Assembly (NCBI GenBank): GCA_001873755.1 | Contig: MNZT01000122.1 | Location: forward strand, 1 to 13,283 | Source of the DNA: Candidatus Wirthbacteria bacterium CG2_30_54_11 | Lineage (GTDB): Bacteria; Patescibacteriota; CG2-30-54-11 | Length of the DNA: 13,283 bases | Reading direction: 5' to 3' | Part shown: piece after piece, positions 1-6,002 of the stretch | Layout: every line of letters starts with the position of its first letter | Position numbering within the stretch: position 1 is the first letter of the stretch | Made by a program: the position numbers and the translations under genes | The notes under the pieces: generated by a model | The model's database searches: none | The model's input: the letters and a program-made list of their open reading frames with translations, nothing else | Told to the model about the DNA's origin: nothing

Positions 1-1
1 C

Positions 2-400
2 GGCCAGAACCGTTCCCTGCCGCTGAGCTGGGTTTCTGAGGATCCTCAGATCCAGTCGTTCGTCGTCCTCCTGACCGATGAGCACGAGATCGCCCAGGAT
101 TTCGTGCACTGGCTGGTGGTCGATATCCCCTCTGATGTCCGGTCGTTGGTTGAGGGGGCTTCCGGCACGGTTGCTCTGCCGGCCGGCAGCCGGGAACTGA
201 CCAATGACTACGGGTTGGCTGGTTATGGCGGACCCTGGCCTCCGGCCGGTTCCGGAAGACATGAGTACCGGCTGACGGTCTATGGCTTGAACACTGCTAC
301 GGTTGTTCTCACCGGCCAGGTATCCAGGGCGGACCTGTTGGAAAATATCGCCAGCCATATCGTAGCCACGGGTTCCACCACCGGATACTTTGAGTTGTAA
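2..400 (+). CDS. PEBP / YbhB-YbcL (Raf kinase inhibitor-like) family protein, 3' part only
   Basis: The frame is open from the left edge of the window, so the N-terminus is missing; about 132 residues are visible. It reads GQNRSLPLSW at the edge, then VHWLVVDIP, then YGGPWPPAGSGRHEYRLTVYGL and a C-terminal helix ending at TAA (398-400). These match the phosphatidylethanolamine-binding protein fold in order: the G-x-N-xSPPL-x-W strand, the HW strand and the GGPxPPxGxxHxY pocket loop. The two pocket histidines are present. The usual DPDAP motif is degraded to TDEHE, keeping only the first Asp, so ligand binding may differ. Bacterial members bind small anionic ligands, and their physiological role is mostly unknown. 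The next gene starts 1 nt after the stop, which suggests one transcript. The family call is firm; the function is open. Confidence 0.85.
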   Translation, partial: GQNRSLPLSWVSEDPQIQSFVVLLTDEHEIAQDFVHWLVVDIPSDVRSLVEGASGTVALPAGSRELTNDYGLAGYGGPWPPAGSGRHEYRLTVYGLNTATVVLTGQVSRADLLENIASHIVATGSTTGYFEL

Positions 401-401
401 T

Positions 402-863
402 ATGCCTCTCATCATCGACGGAAATAACGCGGTCGGCCACTGGGGTGGGATAGAGGAGGACTCCCTGGTCCGGCTCCTGTCCTCCTATTCCCGCAGTCGC
501 CACCTGCGCATCGAACTCTTCTTCGACGGGGAGCGGTACCTGAGTGCCGGCTCGACCTCTGAACTGCTCAGGATCCACTATTCGGGGCACGGCCACAGCG
601 CGGATGACGCGATACTGCAGTTCATCAGCACGCTCCGGGACAAGTCGAACTGGCGCCTGGTGACTGATGATCGGGAACTGCAGCGCGAGGCGTCCTGGAT
701 GCATATGCCGTATCAGAAGGTGGTGGAGTTGAAGAAAGAGGTAAGGACTGCGGGCCCTGCACCCAAGCGAATGTCAGATTCAGAGCCTGCACCGGACAAA
801 CCGGGATACGAGGCGGACCCTGATGAGCTGATGCAGGCGATGATACGGGGGAAGAAGAAATGA
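402..863 (+). CDS. NYN-domain (YacP/Rae1-like) putative ribonuclease
   Basis: A 153-residue protein. I chose ATG 402, which gives MPLIIDGNNAVGHW, the usual start of NYN/PIN-like proteins; a TTG at 390 in the same frame would overlap the previous gene. The acidic residues expected of a metal-dependent nuclease centre are D6 (IIDGNN), D42 (FFDG), D68-D69 (SADDAI) and D89-D90 (VTDDREL), in the order of the YacP-like family. Residues from about 118 onward form a Pro/Lys/Asp-rich tail ending in GKKK, probably disordered. Known relatives (B. subtilis Rae1) cleave mRNA on the ribosome; that role here is inference. There is a 1-nt gap to the PEBP gene upstream and a 4-bp ATGA overlap with the transposase downstream. 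The Shine-Dalgarno is poor, so translational coupling is likely. Confidence 0.8.
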   Translation: MPLIIDGNNAVGHWGGIEEDSLVRLLSSYSRSRHLRIELFFDGERYLSAGSTSELLRIHYSGHGHSADDAILQFISTLRDKSNWRLVTDDRELQREASWMHMPYQKVVELKKEVRTAGPAPKRMSDSEPAPDKPGYEADPDELMQAMIRGKKK

Positions 864-1543
864 TCTACGCCCCCAGGCGTCATCATCGGCGTTCGATACG
901 GCTGCAGGGATATGACTATTCACAGGCTGGCGCGTATTTCATCACGCTCTGCACAGAGAGGCGGGAACGCTTGTTCGGGAAGATCGTGGGTGGAGAGATG
1001 ATATTGAATGATGCTGGGGTGATGGTTCAGACTGTCTGGGAAGAAATTCCGCGATTTTATCCGGGTGTCGACATCGATGTTTTTCAGTTGATGCCGGATC
1101 ATGCACACGGCATCATTGTTTTGACTGGAGATACGAATGTTGTATCTCTTCGTCTTGATGAATTGTCTCCCGTCGGGGCCGCCCCCCGCTTTTGGCGAGG
1201 CTCGTCTCCGAAGACGGCCCGTGGCCGCCCTCTTGTGGAAATTGATGATGCATTTGATGATGAAATTATTCATGCAATAAAAATTAATTGCGGGAAATTC
1301 GGGCAGGCACGGGGGCCGGCCCCGACGGATCAATCCTCTCAATTGTCGCTCCCTGATGTTGTTCATCGATTCAAGACCATGACCACGAAACGGTACGCTG
1401 ATGGCGTCAAAGGCCATGGCTGGTTGCCATTTCCTGGAAGATTATGGCAACGGAACTATTATGAACGGGTGATCCGCGATGACGCGGAATTAGAACGAAC
1501 CAGAGAATATATTATTGCGAATCCGGGGGAATGGAAGGGATAG
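860..1543 (+). CDS. rayT: REP-associated tyrosine transposase (RAYT, Y1/HUH family)
   Basis: A 227-residue protein. The N-terminus (RSIRLQGYDYSQAGAYFITL) is typical of the RAYT branch of IS200-like Y1 transposases. The HUH metal-binding motif is HAH at residues 81-83 (LMPDHAHGIIVL). The C-terminal motif NYYERVIRDDAELERTREYI, followed by IANP, is strongly conserved in the family. By comparison with E. coli RAYT (Tyr115 in DYIYINP), the catalytic tyrosine should be Y217 in REYIIANP. All key residues are intact, so the enzyme may be active. Residues about 104-157 form a low-complexity insertion between the HUH and C-terminal blocks; it is encoded by two inverted REP-like segments and an A+T-rich stretch. 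RAYTs cut and join single-stranded REP DNA and are usually single-copy. The gene overlaps the NYN gene by ATGA, and its TAG is followed directly by REP-like units. Confidence 0.93.
   Translation: MIYAPRRHHRRSIRLQGYDYSQAGAYFITLCTERRERLFGKIVGGEMILNDAGVMVQTVWEEIPRFYPGVDIDVFQLMPDHAHGIIVLTGDTNVVSLRLDELSPVGAAPRFWRGSSPKTARGRPLVEIDDAFDDEIIHAIKINCGKFGQARGPAPTDQSSQLSLPDVVHRFKTMTTKRYADGVKGHGWLPFPGRLWQRNYYERVIRDDAELERTREYIIANPGEWKG
1172..1326. repeat. In-frame REPIN-like inverted pair inside the RAYT gene
   Basis: The right arm, 1301-1326 on the + strand, begins GGGCAGGCACGGGGGCC and encodes GQARGPAPT. Aligned without gaps to the REP unit at 1591-1616 it agrees at 19 of 26 positions. The reverse complement of 1172-1197 also matches the right arm at 19 of 26, including a perfect 10-bp inverted repeat (GTCGGGGCCG at 1172-1181, CGGCCCCGAC at 1317-1326). 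The right arm contains the palindrome GGGGCCGGCCCC (1312-1323). The roughly 100 bp between the arms is markedly A+T-rich around 1239-1300. Two REP units in opposite orientation is the arrangement called a REPIN. The frame stays open throughout. Alignments were done by eye. Confidence 0.6.
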
Positions 1544-1617
1544 GACAACCACGGGGGGAATGATTTGGACAACCACGGGGGGAATGATTTGGACAACCAC
1601 GGGGGGTTGCCCCTACA
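1543..1617 (+). repeat. Tandem REP-like units directly after the RAYT stop codon
   Basis: Three head-to-tail units each begin GGACAACCACGGGGGG. Units 1 (1543-1566) and 2 (1567-1590) are identical 24-mers ending AATGATTT. Unit 3 (from 1591) instead continues TTGCCCCTACA and can fold by itself: GGACAACC pairs with GGTTGCCC across 1591-1612 with one A-C mismatch and loop ACGGGG. Units 1 and 2 lack that 3' arm. The last base of the transposase stop codon (G1543) is the first base of unit 1. A repeat next to a RAYT gene is the expected substrate of that enzyme, as in E. coli REPtrons. The array is too short and lacks unique spacers, so it is not a CRISPR. Confidence 0.85.
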
Positions 1618-1628
1618 AGAAAACATTT

Positions 1629-1655
1629 AAACACGGTATACTGACCGTGTTTTTT
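1629..1655 (+). terminator. Intrinsic terminator after the PEBP-NYN-RAYT unit
   Basis: A perfect 9-bp stem, AAACACGGT (1629-1637) and ACCGTGTTT (1644-1652), encloses the 6-nt loop ATACTG; the run of six Ts spans 1650-1655. It sits 86 bp after the RAYT stop and 23 bp before nadC, so it probably ends the upstream transcript. The upstream side is A-rich, so weak termination in the other direction is possible. Confidence 0.85.
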
Positions 1656-1677
1656 GATACAACCGGTACGGGACGAC

Positions 1678-2595
1678 ATGACCACACCTGCCCCCCTCAT
1701 CATCCTCGCGATACTGGAAGATCTGTGTGCTCCTTCGGAGGCACAGATTATCTTTTCGCGCATCGTATGCGGCGAAGCAGATGTTTCGCAGGGGCTGCTC
1801 ACTGCTTTTCCAGACCTGAAAGAACATGACATTTCGACGGTTCCGCTGCTGACCAACCGACCGGTGACTATTCAGGTTTATGCCAAGGAGACAGGTGTCC
1901 TGTCCGGGATGGGACCGGCGCGCGATACCTTTGCTTTTGTCGATCCGCGCCTGAAATGCACAGAACTGATGCAGGACGGCGACCCGATCAAGCCTATGAA
2001 TATCGCCCTGGAGGTCTCAGGCGATCTCTGGTCACTTCTGGTCGCTGAGAGGACTGCGCTCAACTTCGTCTCGCATCTCTCCGGCATCGCCACCAGGACG
2101 CGCGTTCTGGTGGACGCGATCGCAGGAACCGCTACCCGTTTTCTGGACACCCGGAAGACTATCCCGGGTTACCGCCAGTATGCCAAGCAGGCGGTGATAC
2201 ATGGCGGCGGGCTGAACCACAGGATTGGCCTGTACGACATGGTGCTGGTGAAAAACAACCACATCGACGCGATCGGCAGTATCACTCAGGCGGTGCAGGC
2301 AGTGCGGGCGAAATGGGGGAAGCAGTATCCCATCGAAGTGGAAGCCAGGGACCTCGACGAAGTGGGGGAGGCTCTGGCCTGCGGTGTGGACAGGATCATG
2401 TTTGACAATATGCCGCTTGTTCTCCTCAGAGAAGCAGTCAAGACAGTTGATCACCAGACCAGGACCGAAGCCTCTGGAGATATAACGCTGGAAACGATAC
2501 GGACAGTCGCCGAGACCGGCGTTGACTTTATTTCGGTAGGCGGAGATCTCACGCTGGCACCGCCGCGGCTTGATTTTTCGCTGAGGATCAAATAA
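1678..2595 (+). CDS. nadC: Nicotinate-nucleotide pyrophosphorylase (carboxylating), quinolinate phosphoribosyltransferase
   Basis: A cytoplasmic enzyme that converts quinolinate and PRPP to nicotinate mononucleotide, CO2 and PPi, the last step of the de novo pathway to NAD precursors. From ATG 1678 it has 305 residues. Recognisable blocks in order are DIST at 51-54 (the family's GDITT), GVLSG at 73-77, ERTALNFVSHLSGIATR at 124-140, DTRKTIPGYR at 157-166, GGGLNHRIGLYDMVLVKNNH at 176-195, EVEARDLDEV at 220-229, MFDNM at 241-245, EASGDIT at 264-270 and ISVGG at 285-289. R125, R159, K160, H181, R182 and K192 should bind the substrate. About 40 residues precede the FPDLKEHDIST block, some 20 more than usual, so the protein is slightly long at its N-terminus. 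A TTG at 1654 would lie in the terminator and is less likely. No nadA or nadB is visible nearby. Confidence 0.95.
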   Translation: MTTPAPLIILAILEDLCAPSEAQIIFSRIVCGEADVSQGLLTAFPDLKEHDISTVPLLTNRPVTIQVYAKETGVLSGMGPARDTFAFVDPRLKCTELMQDGDPIKPMNIALEVSGDLWSLLVAERTALNFVSHLSGIATRTRVLVDAIAGTATRFLDTRKTIPGYRQYAKQAVIHGGGLNHRIGLYDMVLVKNNHIDAIGSITQAVQAVRAKWGKQYPIEVEARDLDEVGEALACGVDRIMFDNMPLVLLREAVKTVDHQTRTEASGDITLETIRTVAETGVDFISVGGDLTLAPPRLDFSLRIK

Positions 2596-2731
2596 TCAAC
2601 GAAGCAAATAAGCAATGAAACAAATGATCTGATAATCAATCAATGCAGACCCTTCACCCTTCGACTCCGCAGACTCCGCTCAGGGTTCAGGGTGACACGA
2701 GACTTAGAATTTCAACAAATCAAGGTACTTC
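2596..2731 (+). other. Intergenic gap between nadC and recJ
   Basis: 136 bp. The first 50 bp are A+T-rich with scattered short AATCAA/AATAA words; the middle holds the palindromic repeat at 2649-2697. AAGGT at 2722-2726 is a plausible ribosome binding site for recJ. I see no convincing -35/-10 pair and no T-run terminator. Confidence 0.6.
2649..2697. repeat. Second palindromic intergenic repeat, with internal duplications
   Basis: TCACCCT (2654-2660) and AGGGTGA (2689-2695) form a 7-bp inverted repeat around a G+C-rich core. The core holds a direct repeat GACTCCGC (2663-2670 and 2672-2679). The outer arms are also doubled: ACCCTTCACCCT on the left and AGGGTTCAGGGT on the right. Removing one copy of each internal duplication leaves a simple palindrome of the type CACCCTTCGACTCCGC plus TCAGGGTG, which I recall as a common intergenic repeat in several bacterial phyla. 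It shares no sequence with the RAYT-linked units. It could form a hairpin between nadC and recJ but has no T-run. Confidence 0.65.
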
Positions 2732-4447
2732 ATGCAGCAGAAACGATGGGTAGTAGCAGACAAGGCGCCGGACGAGGTGCTTCAAGAACTGAGTTCCTAT
2801 GGGTCTCTGGCCGCACAGCTCATGTTCAACCGTGGCATCACGACAAAGGCAGACGCTGAAGCGTATCTGAATCCGTCGCTCAGTCAGCTGCATGATCCTT
2901 ATCTCCTTTGCGATATGGACAAAGCGGTCGAGCGAATACTGAAGGCAAGAGAGGCGAAGGAGAAGGTCGCGGTGTTTGGTGACTATGATGTCGACGGGGT
3001 GGCAAGTACGGTTCTCCTGACGCAGGTATTCCGTCAGATCGGTCTGGAGACCAGACCCTATATACCGGAGCGCATGAGCGAAGGGTATGGGCTGAATCTT
3101 GACGCTATGGAACTGCTCGCCAGAGAAGGCATTACCTTGATCGTCACCGTGGACTGCGGCATCAGCGGCGGGGCTGAGATCATTCGCGCGGCCGAACTCG
3201 GGATCGATGTCATCGTGACCGACCACCATCATGTGACCGGGGAACTGCCGGCGGCGTACGCTGTTATTGACCCGAAACGGGAGGACTGCGGCTATCCGTA
3301 CCCGGACCTTGCCGGGGTCGGACTGGCCTATAAACTGGCGGAAGCGGTGCGAAGGACGGTGTCCTTCGGCTACGAGCACGATCCCTTCGATCTCGTGGCT
3401 CTCGCGACTATCGCCGATATCGCTCCGCTCACCGGGGAGAATCGGACTCTGGTCGCGCTTGGACTTGCGGCGATCAACCGGACCAAGCGTCCTGGTTTGC
3501 TTGCGCTCATCGACTGCGCTGATATCAAGCGCGGAACGGTCGACAGCTATCATGTCGGCTTTTACCTCGGCCCCCGGCTCAATGCGGCGGGGCGGCTGAC
3601 GCACGCCAAACAAGCCCTTGAACTCCTGATGGCGGATGAGGATTCACTTGCTTTGAAACTTGCGAGAGAGCTGACTTTGCTCAACAAGGACCGTCAGGAT
3701 CTGACCGTCAGCATCGTCGAGCAGGCCAAAGCTGAGATCGAGAAGCAGCTGGGGAACAAAGTGTTCGTCATCTCTGGAGAATCCTGGCCATCAGGTATCG
3801 TTGGACTAGTGGCCGGGAGGATCTGTGAATCCTACTACCGACCTGTTTTCGTGCTGGAAAAAGGAGAAATGACCAGCCGTGGTTCTGCCCGTTCGATCGC
3901 CGGTTTTCATGTTGCGGAAGCTCTTACTGAGTGTCGCGATCTATTGAACCGGTTCGGCGGACATGCGCTGGCCGGTGGGTTTGAGATTGACAATGTAAAA
4001 CTGCCGGAGTTCATCGATAGACTTGAAGCCATCGCAGAGAGAACACTGGATGCAGAGTCACTGACCGCTCAGCTTCGGATCGACGCCGAGGCTCCCTTGA
4101 ACTCTGTCACTTATGATTTGTGGCGGACGACGGAACGCATGCGGCCGTTCGGGTACCACAATCCGTCGCCGGTGTTCATGGCTTCCCGTGTCGGCATGCG
4201 TTATTTGAAGAAGATCGGAGCTCAGCAGAACCACTTGAAACTTGTCGTGGAGCAGGGTAGCTGTAAACTTCAGGCCGTGGGTTTCAACCTGGGTGAACTG
4301 TTCGGAGTGCTTTCGCAGGAGCCGTACGCTGACATCGTGTTCTCGGTGGATGAAAATGAGTGGGAAGGGGTAAAGTCCCTCCAGCTCAAGCTGAAAGATA
4401 TCCGTCCTGCGGGATCGTCGTTCGCGAACGACATCCCATCCCGTTAG
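2732..4447 (+). CDS. recJ: Single-stranded-DNA-specific exonuclease RecJ
   Basis: A 5'-3' single-strand DNA exonuclease of recombination, base-excision and mismatch repair. Its 571 residues are full length. DHH-domain motifs are FGDYDVDG (82-89), VDCGISGG (140-147), TDHHH (163-167) and DIAPL (229-233), followed by GPRLNAAGR (280-288). The DHHA1 part carries GSARSI (384-389) and FGGHALAGGFE (408-418). A C-terminal OB-like domain begins near residue 448 and contains RMRPFGYHNPSPVF. The metal-binding Asp and His residues are all present, so the enzyme should be active. ATG 2732 is preceded by AAGGT 5 nt upstream. The membrane-protein gene follows after 19 bp, so recJ probably heads a transcript running through uvrB. 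Confidence 0.97.
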   Translation: MQQKRWVVADKAPDEVLQELSSYGSLAAQLMFNRGITTKADAEAYLNPSLSQLHDPYLLCDMDKAVERILKAREAKEKVAVFGDYDVDGVASTVLLTQVFRQIGLETRPYIPERMSEGYGLNLDAMELLAREGITLIVTVDCGISGGAEIIRAAELGIDVIVTDHHHVTGELPAAYAVIDPKREDCGYPYPDLAGVGLAYKLAEAVRRTVSFGYEHDPFDLVALATIADIAPLTGENRTLVALGLAAINRTKRPGLLALIDCADIKRGTVDSYHVGFYLGPRLNAAGRLTHAKQALELLMADEDSLALKLARELTLLNKDRQDLTVSIVEQAKAEIEKQLGNKVFVISGESWPSGIVGLVAGRICESYYRPVFVLEKGEMTSRGSARSIAGFHVAEALTECRDLLNRFGGHALAGGFEIDNVKLPEFIDRLEAIAERTLDAESLTAQLRIDAEAPLNSVTYDLWRTTERMRPFGYHNPSPVFMASRVGMRYLKKIGAQQNHLKLVVEQGSCKLQAVGFNLGELFGVLSQEPYADIVFSVDENEWEGVKSLQLKLKDIRPAGSSFANDIPSR

Positions 4448-4466
4448 CTCATTTTGAAAGGTGCCC

Positions 4467-6002
4467 ATGCCTTCTGCCGTATCCAAAACATCCCCGAAAT
4501 CAGGCTGGCTGTTCCCGTTCATTCTCTTCTGTTTCGCCGGAGCGTTCAGTCTCTATCCGCCGCTGGACCCTGACCTGCCCTGGCATCTGAAGGTCGGGCA
4601 GCAGATCTGGAAGGGGCAATTTCCCTTTGCCGATTCGTTTTCCCATACCATGACCGGATACCGCTGGGTGGATCACGAGTGGCTGACCGATGCCCTCATG
4701 TTCGTGTTGAAAAGCATCGGTGGGTACATCCTGCTGGCAATCCCGTTCATTCTGGCTTTTCTCGCTGCCTTTTATCTGGCGGTGCGCACCGGCCGCCTGC
4801 TGGCGGGCGAGCGCGAACCCAACAAGCTTCTGGAATTTGCCTTGGGAATCTGGGGACTGCTCACCGTGAATTCGGTCCTCGGGACGAGGCCTCAGATATT
4901 GTCGCTTCTGGGATTTTCTGCCGTGCTGTATATTCTGGTTCTCTTCTTCCTGGGCAGAGGCAACCATCTCAAATGGCTGCCCCTGATTCTGCTGGTCTGG
5001 GCGAATCTGCACGGCGGCTATGCCATCGGCCTCGTCCTCATCTTTGCAGCCTACTTTGCGGTATTCTCCCGCTGGCTGTCCGGGAAGCTTGGCTTCTTCA
5101 GTCTTGAGGGGGGCGGAGAATTGGGATTGACCGCTGCGAAGCCGCTGGCAGTGGCGGGCTTCCTTTCTCTCGTGGCTGTCTGCATCAACCCCTATGGTCC
5201 CGGCCTCCTCTACGAGTCATTTCGGACCGCGACCGACAGCTATGCCCGGACTCACATCATGGAATGGCTCCCGGTCACCATCACCCAGACTCAGGGACTG
5301 CTCGTCTTCGTCATGCTTGGCTTTGCCCTGGCAGGTGCCCTGATCCGGGAGATCACCATCCCCTGGTTCTACTATTTTTTTCTGCTGCCCCTGGTGTACC
5401 TGGGCCTGTCGAGTTATCGCCACATACCGCTTCTCGTCCTGGTTCTCCTTCCGCTTATCTATCTCACTTTTGGCTCGCTTAAGGCGGTCCGACTGTTTTT
5501 TTCAGAGACATTTCACCGAAGCTTTGCCTGGAAAAAAGGTTTTTTCCAGACGCTGCTCAATCTCAGTCTGGTAGTCTGTCTGGGAGGACTTCTGGGGATG
5601 CGCGGCCTGGAATTTGTGGTATACTCACTGTATCAGGGAGAGAGGGACCAGGCGGCAGAGCAGCCCGCGGGCGCGGTTGCCTATCTCCTCGACCATCCCC
5701 GGGAGGGTGAACTGTTCAATACCTACGGCTGGGGTGGCTATCTGATCGGCAGGATGGATGGGGTCAGGGTATTTATTGATGGCCGGATGGCCAGCTGGAA
5801 GAGCGGTGATCAGCATATCCTGGAGACCTACTACGATATCATAGACCTGCAGGGTGACTGGCAGGCTGAGCTCGACCGTTATTCCGTTACGCAGGTCCTG
5901 CTGGCCCCTGAGGAACCGCTGATAAGTGCGCTTTCACTGATACCCGCCTGGCATGAGACCTACAGAGATGACATAGCCGTCATATATGAAAAATATCCAT
6001 GA
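4467..6002 (+). CDS. Multi-pass membrane protein with GT-C-like layout, function unknown
   Basis: 511 residues from ATG 4467, preceded by GAAAGGTG at a good distance; GTG 4461 is in frame but lies inside that ribosome binding site. After a first hydrophobic helix (about 14-30) comes DPDLPWHLKVGQQIWKGQFP (34-53), then YRWVDHEWLTDALMF. An early extracytoplasmic loop with Asp residues, followed by many hydrophobic helices to about residue 385, resembles GT-C glycosyltransferases that use polyprenyl-linked sugars. The last 120 residues form a soluble domain with LFNTYGWGGYL and VFIDGR (435-440), a pairing I recall from uncharacterised membrane proteins in many bacteria. Catalysis is inference; no family name is certain. 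It overlaps rel by ATGA, so the two are probably translationally coupled. Confidence 0.7.
   Translation: MPSAVSKTSPKSGWLFPFILFCFAGAFSLYPPLDPDLPWHLKVGQQIWKGQFPFADSFSHTMTGYRWVDHEWLTDALMFVLKSIGGYILLAIPFILAFLAAFYLAVRTGRLLAGEREPNKLLEFALGIWGLLTVNSVLGTRPQILSLLGFSAVLYILVLFFLGRGNHLKWLPLILLVWANLHGGYAIGLVLIFAAYFAVFSRWLSGKLGFFSLEGGGELGLTAAKPLAVAGFLSLVAVCINPYGPGLLYESFRTATDSYARTHIMEWLPVTITQTQGLLVFVMLGFALAGALIREITIPWFYYFFLLPLVYLGLSSYRHIPLLVLVLLPLIYLTFGSLKAVRLFFSETFHRSFAWKKGFFQTLLNLSLVVCLGGLLGMRGLEFVVYSLYQGERDQAAEQPAGAVAYLLDHPREGELFNTYGWGGYLIGRMDGVRVFIDGRMASWKSGDQHILETYYDIIDLQGDWQAELDRYSVTQVLLAPEEPLISALSLIPAWHETYRDDIAVIYEKYP

Noticed and set aside
1543..1620. Possible CRISPR array
   Set aside because: Only three units, directly adjacent with no unique spacers, next to a RAYT gene and with no cas genes. 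It fits REP repeats.
1607..1642. Promoter for nadC made of TTGCCC and TATACT
   Set aside because: The spacing is 24 nt, and TATACT lies in the loop of the terminator hairpin. At the normal 17-nt spacing the -35 would be TACAAG, which is a poor match.
1654..1677. TTG 1654 as start of nadC
   Set aside because: It would begin in the T-run of the terminator and lengthen an already long N-terminus; ATG 1678 is preferred.
2720..3613. A 297-codon open frame on the - strand
   Set aside because: Fully antisense to recJ, whose motifs are intact on the + strand; no recognisable domain.
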